Assembly (NCBI GenBank): GCA_964345635.1
Contig: CAYFRM010000076.1
Location: 1 to 20,672, forward strand
Direction of reading: 5' to 3'
From: WVXT01 sp964345635
GTDB lineage: Bacteria > UBA6262 > WVXT01
Length of the DNA stretch: 20,672 nucleotides
In this document: positions 1-7,343 of the stretch, one piece after another
Layout: each line of letters starts with the position of its first letter
Position numbering within the stretch: the stretch's first letter is position 1
Translations under genes and position numbers: made by a program
Notes under the pieces: generated by a model
What the model saw: only the letters and a program-made list of their open reading frames with translations
What the model was told of the DNA's origin: nothing
Databases searched by the model: none

Positions 1-1990
1 CCTTCTTTATACTCTTTCCCTTCTCCGTAGACTCCTTGCGAAAACTTTTCAGCTCTTTTTCTGAATATAAGTATTTCTCTTTGGGCGAAGAACCTTGTTT
101 ACCAACCTCCGTTACAGAATATAGAGGTAGCCGCTCCTCCTTATTCAGGTGCAAAAAATTTCCCCAGGTGATGCCTTTCTTTCCTACTTTCTTAAGAAGT
201 CCTTCCAGTTCCATTAGCCCCTGGAGAATCTGATTAATCTTTTCTTCTTCATATTCCAATACTTCCTTATTATCCTTTAATTTAAAAAGCCTGATCCCTT
301 GCATACCCTGGCGCAAAAGGTATCTGTCCAGTTCATCTTCATCCGCCAAATACATTTCCTGTTTTCCCCTTCTTACCCTGTAAAGGGGCGGTTGGGCTAT
401 GTATACATAACCACTTTCAATCAGACTACGCATCTGGCGATAGAAAAAAGTCAATAGCAGTGTGCGGATATGTGCGCCGTCAACATCAGCGTCGGTCATA
501 ATAATTATCTTATGGTAGCGGGTTTTTCCCAGGTCGAACTCCTCTTCGCCAATGCCACTTCCCACAGCGGCAATTATTGTTCGGATCTCTTCGTTGGATA
601 GCACTTTATCCAACCGCGACTTCTCCACATTCAGTATTTTCCCCTTCAAGGGAAGGATCGCCTGGAAAGCCCTGTCCCTGCCCTGTTTTGCGCTTCCTCC
701 CGCAGAATCCCCCTCCACTATATATAATTCACTCAATGAAGGATCCCTCTCTATGCAATCGGCCAATTTCCCGGGCAAAGATGCGCTGTCCAGCGCCCCT
801 TTTCTTCTGGTCAGTTCGCGCGCCTTTCTGGCAGCCTCCCTGGCGCGTGCTGCAGTTATCGATTTTTCCACAATTTTGTTGGCAATTGCAGGGTTCTCTT
901 CCCAAAAAGCGCTCAGGTATTCGCCGACTACAGACTCCACGATTCCCTTCACTTCGGAATTCCCCAGCCTGGTTTTGGTCTGACCTTCAAATTGCGGTTC
1001 GGGCACCTTCACGCTAATTACCGCGGTCAGCCCCTCGCGCACATCTTCCCCGGAAAGTGTTGCCTGTTTGTCCTTCAGGGCAGCGTTGCGTTTTATGTAA
1101 TCATTGATCACTCTGGTTAAAGAAGTTTTGAACCCGATAAGGTGCGTGCCCCCTTCCTTAGTATTGATATTATTGGCAAAGGTGAAGATATTTTCCGTGT
1201 AACTGTCGTTATACTGGAGAGCAATTTCCGCACCTATCCCGTCTTTTTCCCGGGCAAAGTAGATGGGATTCTTATGAAGAACATTCTTATTAGCATTCAG
1301 GTGTTTTACGAAAGAACTGATTCCTCCCTCGTAAGAGAAAGAGTGCTGTTTGTCTTCTCGCTCATCGAAAATATTTATAGTGGTGCCGGGATTCAAAAAT
1401 GCCAGTTCCCGCAAGCGGTTAGAGAGAATGTCGAAATTGAAAGAGACACTCTCCGAGAATACTTTGGGGTCTGGCTTGAAAGTTATCTTGGTTCCCCGAT
1501 CGTCAGTAGGCCCCACAACCTTTAGAGCGTAATCCGGTTTACCTCGATGGTACGCCTGTTTATAAATGTTACCGTCTCGATAGACTTCCACCTCCAGCCA
1601 TTCGGAAAGGGCATTTACCACGGAAATTCCTACCCCATGGAGCCCACCGGCTGCTTTATATACTTTCTTATCGAACTTTGCGCCGGCAAAGAGTTTAGTC
1701 ATAATAACTTCTACAGCCGGCTTCTTCTCGGTAAGGTGGATATCTACAGGAATGCCCCGGCCATCGTCCATAACGCATATACTATTATCCTGACGAATGG
1801 TAACATCGATATTCTTGCAGTAGCCGGCTAAGACTTCATCGATGCTATTATCTACAGCCTCCTCTACCAGATGGTGCAATCCCATAGGACCCGTTGTCCC
1901 TATGTACATAGCCGGCCTCTTCTGCACCGACTCCAGCCCCTCCAGAACCTGAATCTTATCAGCAGTATACTCGCTCTTCTTTGAGGTCAT
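1..1990 (-). CDS. gyrB: DNA gyrase subunit B, 3' end cut by the window edge
   Basis: ATP-hydrolysing subunit of gyrase, which introduces negative supercoils and relieves strain ahead of forks. About 663 residues are visible. The GHKL ATPase motifs are EEAVDNSIDE (about 43-52), DDGRGIPV (75-82) and GGLHGVG (115-121). The TOPRIM motifs are EGDSAGG (426-432) and DADVD (500-504), which bind catalytic metal. The reading stops in a charged stretch ending GKSIKK, just before where the conserved YKGLGEMN block is expected, so roughly the last 100 residues are missing. The region after TOPRIM looks like the longer Escherichia-type arrangement rather than the short Bacillus one. ATG at 1990 was chosen because a GGGGAGGTGA ribosome-binding sequence lies about 10 nt upstream. 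It lies 35 nt downstream of a RemB-like ORF, and both are probably driven by the promoter at 2241-2269. Confidence 0.97.
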   Translation of the reverse strand, partial: MTSKKSEYTADKIQVLEGLESVQKRPAMYIGTTGPMGLHHLVEEAVDNSIDEVLAGYCKNIDVTIRQDNSICVMDDGRGIPVDIHLTEKKPAVEVIMTKLFAGAKFDKKVYKAAGGLHGVGISVVNALSEWLEVEVYRDGNIYKQAYHRGKPDYALKVVGPTDDRGTKITFKPDPKVFSESVSFNFDILSNRLRELAFLNPGTTINIFDEREDKQHSFSYEGGISSFVKHLNANKNVLHKNPIYFAREKDGIGAEIALQYNDSYTENIFTFANNINTKEGGTHLIGFKTSLTRVINDYIKRNAALKDKQATLSGEDVREGLTAVISVKVPEPQFEGQTKTRLGNSEVKGIVESVVGEYLSAFWEENPAIANKIVEKSITAARAREAARKARELTRRKGALDSASLPGKLADCIERDPSLSELYIVEGDSAGGSAKQGRDRAFQAILPLKGKILNVEKSRLDKVLSNEEIRTIIAAVGSGIGEEEFDLGKTRYHKIIIMTDADVDGAHIRTLLLTFFYRQMRSLIESGYVYIAQPPLYRVRRGKQEMYLADEDELDRYLLRQGMQGIRLFKLKDNKEVLEYEEEKINQILQGLMELEGLLKKVGKKGITWGNFLHLNKEERLPLYSVTEVGKQGSSPKEKYLYSEKELKSFRKESTEKGKSIKK

Positions 1991-2025
1991 CTCCCTGCTA
2001 CTCACCTCCCCGGCTCTCAATTCTC

Positions 2026-2202
2026 TCACCCAGAGCGCGCACTAATCTTGGATAAGTGGAAGCAACCGCCCCTGAGTAATATTGCTGCTTTTGCTTTCTG
2101 TCTTAATTTGGAAAATTGTCCCCAGTTTCCTTTTCGCACATCAATTATCATAACTATTTCTTTTACATCGATTATTTCACCGTTTTCAATACATAAAAAC
2201 AT
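2026..2202 (-). CDS. RemB/DUF370-like small protein
   Basis: A 58-residue ORF immediately before gyrB. It begins MFLCIENGEIIDVKEIVMII and ends GGCFHLSKISARSG. From memory, the DUF370 (RemA/RemB, YaaB) family starts with a pattern like MF(L/I)HIG.....(K/R)(D/E)IVAI(I/F)D and ends with Y(L/Y)SPISS.TL.KR. Both ends of this ORF echo that, with an early stop after the serine/arginine segment. In Bacillus subtilis remB sits between recF and gyrB, so the position also matches. RemA and RemB are small DNA-binding or architectural regulators in Bacillus; the role here is unknown. The ATG lies about 32 nt after the predicted transcription start and has only a weak ribosome-binding sequence. A leader of gyrB with a chance ORF is the alternative, but family-like residues plus position favour a real gene. 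Confidence 0.6.
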   Translation of the reverse strand: MFLCIENGEIIDVKEIVMIIDVRKGNWGQFSKLRQKAKAAILLRGGCFHLSKISARSG

Positions 2203-2240
2203 AGATTTTACGAGGGATAAATTCCGGTTTTTGCCAATTT

Positions 2241-2269
2241 ATTTTACCTTTTTTGACGCTATTTGTCAA
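2241..2269 (-). promoter_or_regulatory. Sigma-70-type promoter for remB-like/gyrB
   Basis: On the minus strand TTGACA (2264-2269) is followed after exactly 17 nt by TAAAAT (2241-2246). It lies just downstream of the terminator closing the regulator cassette, so gyrB transcription restarts here independently. The predicted start near 2234 gives a leader of about 32 nt to the RemB-like ORF. Confidence 0.75.
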
Positions 2270-2302
2270 GAGAAAATGGGACTTAATTAGAGAAAAAAAG
2301 GC

Positions 2303-2338
2303 AAAAAAAACCCTCCGCCATAATATATGTCAGAGGGT
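2303..2338 (-). terminator. Rho-independent terminator closing the signalling cassette
   Basis: On the minus strand ACCCTCTG (from 2338) pairs with CGGAGGGT (to 2310), an 8-bp stem with one T-G wobble. The stem is followed directly by eight T residues (A-run 2303-2310 on the plus strand). It lies 30 nt after the receiver-only regulator and separates it from the gyrB promoter. Confidence 0.85.
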
Positions 2339-2368
2339 GCTATAAAGTTCTTAAATACAAGCAAGGAG

Positions 2369-2779
2369 TCAGTTCCTGGCGCCTCCCGAAACGGGGGAGC
2401 GTCCATAACCCCTTAACACTGCCTCTACTCTTGCCGTCAACTCATCCGGGTCAAAAGGCTTGGTAATGTAATCATCTGCCCCTATGTTTAGTCCTGCGAT
2501 TCTATCTTTAACTCCACATTTGATGCTTAATATTATAACGGGAATAAGACTGGTGTGGTCATCGGTCTTTAAAATCTTGCACATTGCATAACCATCCATT
2601 CCCGGAAGTATTATGTCCAGAATGACCAGGTCCGGTCTCACTTTAGGCATCTCCCCCAATGCTTCCTCCCCGCTCTCCGCCGCATAAACCGCATAGTTCT
2701 CTGCTTCCAGGATAGTCTTAACCAGCTTTGTAAGATCCGGGTCGTCATCTACGACTAAAATTTTCGCTCTCACAACCAT
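2369..2779 (-). CDS. Receiver-only response regulator
   Basis: A 136-residue stand-alone receiver (CheY/DivK/Spo0F type) with no output domain. Visible residues are the acidic pocket D11-D12, phospho-acceptor D55 (in LVILD), S85 at the switch Thr/Ser position and K107 (in TKPF). The C-terminal tail after about 125 is short and glycine/serine-rich. Such proteins work by protein contact or as phosphorelay intermediates. It is the last of three regulators on this strand, and 120 nt separate it from the OmpR-type gene. That gap holds its own promoter-like sequence, so it may be expressed separately from the rest of the cassette. The start ATG at 2779 has a weak ribosome-binding sequence; a GTG six bases into the gene is also possible. 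The partner kinase is not provable from sequence, but the membrane kinase encoded upstream at 4572-5600 is the obvious candidate. Confidence 0.92.
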   Translation of the reverse strand: MVVRAKILVVDDDPDLTKLVKTILEAENYAVYAAESGEEALGEMPKVRPDLVILDIILPGMDGYAMCKILKTDDHTSLIPVIILSIKCGVKDRIAGLNIGADDYITKPFDPDELTARVEAVLRGYGRSPVSGGARN

Positions 2780-2825
2780 CTCTGCAAACCATGTGAATAG
2801 ATAGATTTTTCTCTTACCCTTACTA

Positions 2826-2857
2826 ATTATATCCTATCGAAGTAAACTTCGTGTCAA
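2826..2857 (-). promoter_or_regulatory. Promoter with a dyad in a long spacer, before the receiver-only regulator
   Basis: The minus strand carries perfect TTGACA (2852-2857) and perfect TATAAT (2826-2831), but the spacer is 20 nt rather than 17. Within the spacer CGAAGT-TT-ACTTCG (2838-2851) forms a perfect 6-bp inverted repeat. An overlong spacer holding a dyad is the arrangement of MerR-type activated promoters, although no MerR-like gene is in this window. Confidence 0.6.
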
Positions 2858-2899
2858 GAATCTGTAAAATTTTTGTAAATTTTGAATGGTATCGAACGG

Positions 2900-3589
2900 T
2901 CATTCTTCTTCAATAAATTTATAACCTACGCCTTCCACCGTTTCTATCTTCTTCCCCTCTTTGCCCATCTTTTCCCTCAAATGGCGCACGTGGACATCCA
3001 CGGTTCTTGTGCCACCGAGATATTCGTACCCCCAGATATTTTCAATGAGAAAAGTCCTGCTGAGCACCTTGCCCTTTTTCTTCATTAATAGATAAAGCAG
3101 ATTAAACTCTTTTGGCGTAAGGTCGATTTGTTCATCAGCTACATATACCATATGTTCGGTTGAATCGAGCCTGATATCTCCCGACGCCAGAACCTCTCCT
3201 GGCTCGCCGGCATAGAGAATCCTTCTCAGGACAGCCCTCGTTCTGGCCACCAGTTCCGCTGTGCTGAACGGTTTGGTCATATAGTCGTCAGCTCCCGCTT
3301 CCAGGCCGGCAATCTTGTCCGTCTCCGTCGATTTTACGGTCAACATGATAATGGGAATAGAGCTCGTTTTTTTGTCTCTCTTCAAAATGCGACAAACCTC
3401 TATCCCCCCGATGCCGGGAAGATTCAAATCCAAAATTATAAGATCGGGTTTAGATGCTCTGACTTTCTTGATAGCAATATCGGCATTGCGCGCCGAAATG
3501 ACCAAATAATTGTTCCTCTCCAACACATCTTTGACCAGCTCCACAAGGTCCGGTTCATCATCCACCACCAAAATCTTCTGTTTTGCCAT
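2900..3589 (-). CDS. OmpR/PhoB-type response regulator
   Basis: A 229-residue DNA-binding regulator. The receiver (1-120) has the acidic pocket D10-D11, phospho-acceptor D54 (IILD), T84 and K106 (TKPF). The winged helix-turn-helix spans about 150-226, with the usual LTPKEFNLL start, the TRTVDVHVRHLREK recognition-helix region and the closing VEGVGYKF wing. It presumably activates or represses transcription when phosphorylated. The start ATG at 3589 is supported by GGGAGG about 7 nt upstream. It follows the receiver-GGDEF gene by 29 nt and is likely co-transcribed with it. Target promoters are unknown; the dyad promoter just downstream of the gene is one candidate worth testing. Confidence 0.95.
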   Translation of the reverse strand: MAKQKILVVDDEPDLVELVKDVLERNNYLVISARNADIAIKKVRASKPDLIILDLNLPGIGGIEVCRILKRDKKTSSIPIIMLTVKSTETDKIAGLEAGADDYMTKPFSTAELVARTRAVLRRILYAGEPGEVLASGDIRLDSTEHMVYVADEQIDLTPKEFNLLYLLMKKKGKVLSRTFLIENIWGYEYLGGTRTVDVHVRHLREKMGKEGKKIETVEGVGYKFIEEE

Positions 3590-3618
3590 AACCGCCCTCC
3601 CGTCCGATTATGGTGATT

Positions 3619-4551
3619 TTATTTTGTTCTCCGATCTATTATATAATTGCTGCCCTCAAGAGGTTTTATATACTTCTTTAACTCAGCACCTACAGCGGCA
3701 ATCTGTCCTTTATGAGCAAATTTTCTTTTCGTGTTGGTGACTACGCCGATGGTTATGGTCATTATGGGAAACTTGGTTATGTTCCCCTGTCTGTCTTTCC
3801 CGCCGATGTATCTCCTGGTTTGGTCTTTTGGTGAATAGAACTTGACAATCTTTTTATCGAACGATTCGATAATCCCAGAACATACCGAATCGACTTTATC
3901 CGGCGTAGTAATGGCGATGAAGTCGTCCCCGCCGATATGCCCGACAAAATCCTCAGCATTGCCCAGCTCCTTCATATTTTCGATAATTATCCTGGCTGTC
4001 TGCTGGATTACCCTGTCCCCTAACTGGAAGCTATACCTGTCGTTAAAAGCCTTGAAATTGTCGAGGTCGAAATAGAGTACTGCGTAAACATTTCCGTTGT
4101 CGATGCGCTCTTCTATTTCCTCAATGATTGCCGTATTGCCGGGAAGACGAGTAAGAGGATTTGCTTCCAGGCCCCGTAGTGTGCGCTTGAGAACCATCTT
4201 CACTCTGGCCAGGAGAACACCCGGACGGAAAGGCTTTACTATATAGTCATCAGCGCCAATACCCAATCCCTTAATCTCATCTTTTTCTCCCCCTTTGACC
4301 GTTAACATAATGATGGGAATATTGGACAGAAGAAGGTCTTCTCTTATCTGTCGGCAAACCTGATATCCGTCTATCTTGGGCATCAAAATGTCCAGAAGAA
4401 TCAAATCGGGAGATTCGGTATAGACTTTTTCCAGTGCCTCCTTAGCGTTGTAAGCGGGAATAACTCTATATCCTCCTGTTTCCAGAATATCCCTGATCAG
4501 TTCCACCACATATTTTTCGTCATCAACGACTAAAATTTTCCTTCTGGCCAT
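3619..4551 (-). CDS. Receiver-GGDEF-like response regulator (GGDDF variant)
   Basis: A 310-residue protein with an N-terminal receiver (1-122; D10-D11, phospho-acceptor D54, T84, K107) fused to a GGDEF-family domain (about 130-300). Seen in the latter: NPLTRLPGN (131-139), FDLDNFKAFND (161-171) with the metal-binding Asp, D179, and GGDDF (207-211) in place of GGDEF/GGEEF. The fourth motif residue, usually Glu, is Asp. The product-inhibition RxxD motif expected just upstream reads NAED, so its Arg is absent. It could be an active diguanylate cyclase without product inhibition, or a degenerate signalling domain; sequence alone does not decide. The REC-GGDEF layout recalls PleD, though with one receiver. 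The start at 4551 has a GGGAAGGGG ribosome-binding sequence. It begins 20 nt after the kinase gene stop. Confidence 0.93.
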   Translation of the reverse strand: MARRKILVVDDEKYVVELIRDILETGGYRVIPAYNAKEALEKVYTESPDLILLDILMPKIDGYQVCRQIREDLLLSNIPIIMLTVKGGEKDEIKGLGIGADDYIVKPFRPGVLLARVKMVLKRTLRGLEANPLTRLPGNTAIIEEIEERIDNGNVYAVLYFDLDNFKAFNDRYSFQLGDRVIQQTARIIIENMKELGNAEDFVGHIGGDDFIAITTPDKVDSVCSGIIESFDKKIVKFYSPKDQTRRYIGGKDRQGNITKFPIMTITIGVVTNTKRKFAHKGQIAAVGAELKKYIKPLEGSNYIIDRRTK

Positions 4552-4571
4552 AGAACGCCCCTTCCCGGAGC

Positions 4572-5600
4572 TTATGCCTTAGGCAGAGTAAAAATAAACT
4601 TGCTTCCTTTCCCCCATTCGCTTTCCACCCATATCTTTCCGCCCTGTGCCTCTACCATACCTTTAGCCACAGCTAAACCTAAACCGGGCCCCTTTAATTC
4701 TTCCATCGTTGTCTCGTCTTCGGGAGCCAGCCTGCGAAATTTAGCGAATACCTTTGAAATCTCCTCCTCTTGTATGCCCCGTCCCGTGTCGCTAATTGAC
4801 ACCTCAATAAAACCGCTGCCTCCCCCCGCTTCACCAATGGCCTGTTTTGCCTCCATAACCACCTTGCTTTTCCTGTTGCTGAATTTTAGCGCATTACTTA
4901 AAAGATTATCCAGAACCTTTTCCAGCTTTTTTCTGTCTCCTAAAGCCTGCCCTATTTTTTCTTCTGCTTTTACCTCGATTTGAATCTCTTTCTTGCGAGC
5001 AAGCCGTTGAAACTCTCCTGCTTTCTCCTTAAGCACCTCACCCAACCTCAGAGGTTGTCTCTTAACTTCAAGCTGTCCCGCCTCTATCTTAGCCAAGTCG
5101 AGGACATCATTAATCAGATTACCCAGGCGGGAAGCATTATGTTTCATTATTCTTAATGCTTTGACCTGTTTCTCCTTGCCAATTCCCGCATCTATCCCCT
5201 CAATGAAAAAATCGATATAACCTTCTATGGCTGTGAGCGGAGATTTGAATTGATGGGAAACGCTGGAGATAAAGCTGCTCTTCAGGCGCTCCAGTTCTTC
5301 CCGTTTTTCCCTAATCCTGGTCAGTTCTCCGGCCAACTGGCTCAACTCGTCCTTTCCCGCTTCTCTTCTCGTCTCTGCCTGGCCTCGTGTAATCGCTCTT
5401 GCTGAAGCGGTCAATTCCCCGATTCTTCCCGCCAGCCGGCTGGACATAGCCGATGCTCCCAGGATGCCCAAAACTATCCCTATTATGCCCAAGGGCAGGA
5501 GAACCGACTTCTCCAGAAAAAAACTTGCCGCGAGCAATCCCCCTATAATCCCGCAGAAGAATAGTCCGGCAAAAATAACGATTTTTGTCTTAATCTTCAC
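4572..5600 (-). CDS. Membrane sensor histidine kinase
   Basis: A 342-residue kinase. Two closely spaced membrane segments (about 6-28 and 33-52) leave almost no extracytoplasmic loop, so it probably senses the membrane or an internal cue. A HAMP-like linker (about 53-105) follows. The dimerisation/phospho-acceptor helix has H116 in SVSHQFKSPL. The ATPase domain shows the N box DNLLSNALKFS (231-241), G1 box DTGRGI (271-276), an F box around 284-289 and G2 box GPGLGLA (305-311). Its GTG start at 5600 lies inside the dciA 3' end (11-bp overlap), and a GGGAG ribosome-binding sequence is formed by dciA codons. Its translation is therefore probably coupled to dciA, and it is expressed as part of the replication-gene transcript. 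Three regulators follow, giving one kinase to three receivers. Confidence 0.94.
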   Translation of the reverse strand: MKIKTKIVIFAGLFFCGIIGGLLAASFFLEKSVLLPLGIIGIVLGILGASAMSSRLAGRIGELTASARAITRGQAETRREAGKDELSQLAGELTRIREKREELERLKSSFISSVSHQFKSPLTAIEGYIDFFIEGIDAGIGKEKQVKALRIMKHNASRLGNLINDVLDLAKIEAGQLEVKRQPLRLGEVLKEKAGEFQRLARKKEIQIEVKAEEKIGQALGDRKKLEKVLDNLLSNALKFSNRKSKVVMEAKQAIGEAGGGSGFIEVSISDTGRGIQEEEISKVFAKFRRLAPEDETTMEELKGPGLGLAVAKGMVEAQGGKIWVESEWGKGSKFIFTLPKA

Positions 5601-5898
5601 TTCCGCTCCCGTCTGTCTTACCGAGTCTAAAACGGACTTCTAAAATAAATCTTTTGCCCATTCGTTTATTCACTTTCTCCACTATAGATTTCCTCCGGGC
5701 TGACAATTCCTGCATATACACGGGGTTATCCACTTCTACCAACAATTTGCCTTCTCGAAAGTTACCAATCCGGGCATGCTTTGCCAGTCCGCCCAGCTCT
5801 TCTTGCCAGATATTGAACAACTTCTGGCTTTCTTCCCCCAGGTTAAACTTGCGGAACGTCTCCTTAACTATCTCTTTTATTTCCTTCAGGTATGCCAC
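5590..5898 (-). CDS. dciA: DciA-like helicase-loading factor (DUF721)
   Basis: A 102-residue protein of the DUF721 family. DciA is the widespread bacterial partner of the replicative helicase DnaB where DnaC or DnaI loaders are missing. Family features seen: a single Trp in FNIWQEELG (about 28-36), then a K-H-A segment, then a G-KLLVEVDNPVYMQEL strand-helix block (50-65), then an asparagine-containing helix and a closing I/VRFRLG strand. The start is taken as GTG at 5898; the ribosome-binding sequence is weak (AGAAAGAACAGA), so the start is uncertain. It follows dnaN by 50 nt and overlaps the kinase gene by 11 nt. Many genomes have recF between dnaN and this family; recF is absent here. Length and motif order are normal for the family. 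Confidence 0.85.
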   Translation of the reverse strand: MAYLKEIKEIVKETFRKFNLGEESQKLFNIWQEELGGLAKHARIGNFREGKLLVEVDNPVYMQELSARRKSIVEKVNKRMGKRFILEVRFRLGKTDGSGSED

Positions 5899-5948
5899 TC
5901 TGTTCTTTCTTTGTATGAAATTTCCCCGCTTTTACTTTTTATATTATA

Positions 5949-7073
5949 TCATATTCTCATCGGCATTACTATAGAAATATAATCTTCTCCGGTTGTTGGT
6001 CTTATTAAGCAGGGATTGAGAGAGTTGGTCAGTTCTAAACTGACTTCCTCGCAGCCAATATTTCTCAAGACGCTCATCAAGAATTGGGGATTATACGCAA
6101 TCTCCATCTCCCCTCCGGCATACTCGATTCCCACAGTGTCTCGCGCCTCGCCGAGGCCTTCCGTATTGGCGGTAATAACCAGCCTGTTTTTCTTAAGCGA
6201 ATACCGGACGGCGTTAGACTTTTCCGTGGTCAAAAGGGCGACTCTCCTGGTTGCCTGGAGCAGTTGTTCAGTGTTTATTTTGAGCTTGATTTCACTGCTG
6301 CGGGGAATAACCTGTTCGTAGTTGGGGAAATGGCCCTCGATTAATCTGGAAATCAACACAGTATCGTCTATCATAAAGCTTACCTGATTCTCTTCAATAC
6401 TTATTCTCACTTTGCCTTTCCTCTCTTCTTCTTCTTTCGTGGCGCTTTGCGCCAGAATTCTATTGAGTTCATTGACTGCCTTCGTGGGAATGATTATTCT
6501 CGCTTCCCTTTTTTTCTCAATTTCTGCGTCTCTGGAAATGTAAGATAGTCGCCGACCATCGGTGGAAACCATTCTAAGCTTTCCTTTGTCCACGCGTAAA
6601 TATATGCCGCATAGAACATAACGCGTCTCGTCCTGGGAAACGGAAAATATGGTTTTCCTAATCATGTCGCTTAACAATTCCCGCTCAATAGAGAATTCGC
6701 CGTCAGTTTTGAATGTCGGGAGAGCGGGATAATCTTCCTTGGGCAGTCCCATCAAATTGAAAATTGCCTGACCACTACTGATTTTGACCCGTCCTTTATC
6801 GTCAACTCCGATGTTGACTTCTTCTGACGGTAACTCCCGCACCACCTCCGAGAGTGTTTTTGCCGGCACGGTTATCGCACCCGGTCGGGAAACTTCCACA
6901 TTTATGGAACATCTCACTCCCACCTCTAAGTCCGTAGCGGTCATATCCATTCTCTTTCCCTTAGCTTCCAATAGAACATTTGCCAGCACGGGGAGTGTGC
7001 TTTTAGTTCCCACTACACTTTGCACTGTCTGGATTCCCTTCATTAGTTCTTCCCGTTTGCACTTAATCTCCAT
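5949..7073 (-). CDS. dnaN: DNA polymerase III beta sliding clamp
   Basis: A 374-residue sliding clamp, a ring-shaped dimer that tethers polymerase III and other repair and replication factors to DNA. The length is normal. It reads as three successive clamp folds; recognisable stretches include TVPAKTLSEVVRELP (near 97), SQDETRYVLCGIYLRV in the second domain and the C-terminal IVMPMRI, the conserved M-P-(M/L)-R end that forms part of the partner-binding pocket. The start ATG at 7073 has a strong AGGAGG ribosome-binding sequence 6 nt upstream. It lies 281 nt after dnaA, and the gap contains the candidate origin elements. It is transcribed in the same direction as dnaA and is followed by dciA. 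Confidence 0.98.
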   Translation of the reverse strand: MEIKCKREELMKGIQTVQSVVGTKSTLPVLANVLLEAKGKRMDMTATDLEVGVRCSINVEVSRPGAITVPAKTLSEVVRELPSEEVNIGVDDKGRVKISSGQAIFNLMGLPKEDYPALPTFKTDGEFSIERELLSDMIRKTIFSVSQDETRYVLCGIYLRVDKGKLRMVSTDGRRLSYISRDAEIEKKREARIIIPTKAVNELNRILAQSATKEEEERKGKVRISIEENQVSFMIDDTVLISRLIEGHFPNYEQVIPRSSEIKLKINTEQLLQATRRVALLTTEKSNAVRYSLKKNRLVITANTEGLGEARDTVGIEYAGGEMEIAYNPQFLMSVLRNIGCEEVSLELTNSLNPCLIRPTTGEDYISIVMPMRI

Positions 7074-7084
7074 TGTCTTCCTCC

Positions 7085-7317
7085 TATAAATAATATTAAA
7101 ATTAGTAGTCTATATTAGTATAGAATGTGAATATGTTAGTAAAATTAAAAGAAGCAAAAAAAAGCAGATATAAATTCCTTTTTGGAAAAATTATTAAAGA
7201 GGAATATGATGTTAGCAAGAGTTAGAAAATATTCAGATAATACACAAAAAATCAATTTTCAAAAACTTATTCACCGCTCCTTGATCTTATTCAGAATCCA
7301 TCAACAGCTTATTCCCA
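7085..7317 (-). other. Candidate oriC element: AT-rich spacer with DnaA-box-like 9-mers between dnaA and dnaN
   Basis: The gap is gene-free. Near the dnaA end, three 9-mers in one orientation each differ by one base from TTATNCACA: TTATTCACC (7267-7275), TTATTCAGA (7287-7295) and TTATTCCCA (7309-7317). Their starts are 20 and 22 bp apart, about two helical turns. Other one-mismatch 9-mers are TAATACACA (7238-7246) and, inverted, TGTGAATAT (7126-7134). The stretch 7085-7266 is strongly AT-rich and contains TAG/TAA-type triplets around 7102-7122, suitable for an unwinding region. No perfect box is present, so this is a candidate only. Confidence 0.5.
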
Positions 7318-7343
7318 GTAGTTCCTTGAGGAAATCCGCTCCC

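Noticed and set aside
552..1831. Several plus-strand ORFs inside gyrB
   Set aside because: They are antisense shadows of a complete, strongly conserved GyrB reading frame.
2048..2290. Plus-strand ORF of 80 codons upstream of gyrB
   Set aside because: It overlaps the terminator, the gyrB promoter and the RemB-like ORF on the other strand, has low-complexity Phe/Ile-rich content and no ribosome-binding sequence.
5943..5948. TATAAT on the minus strand at the dnaN/dciA junction as a dciA promoter
   Set aside because: No -35-like hexamer at 16-18 nt upstream, so support is too weak.
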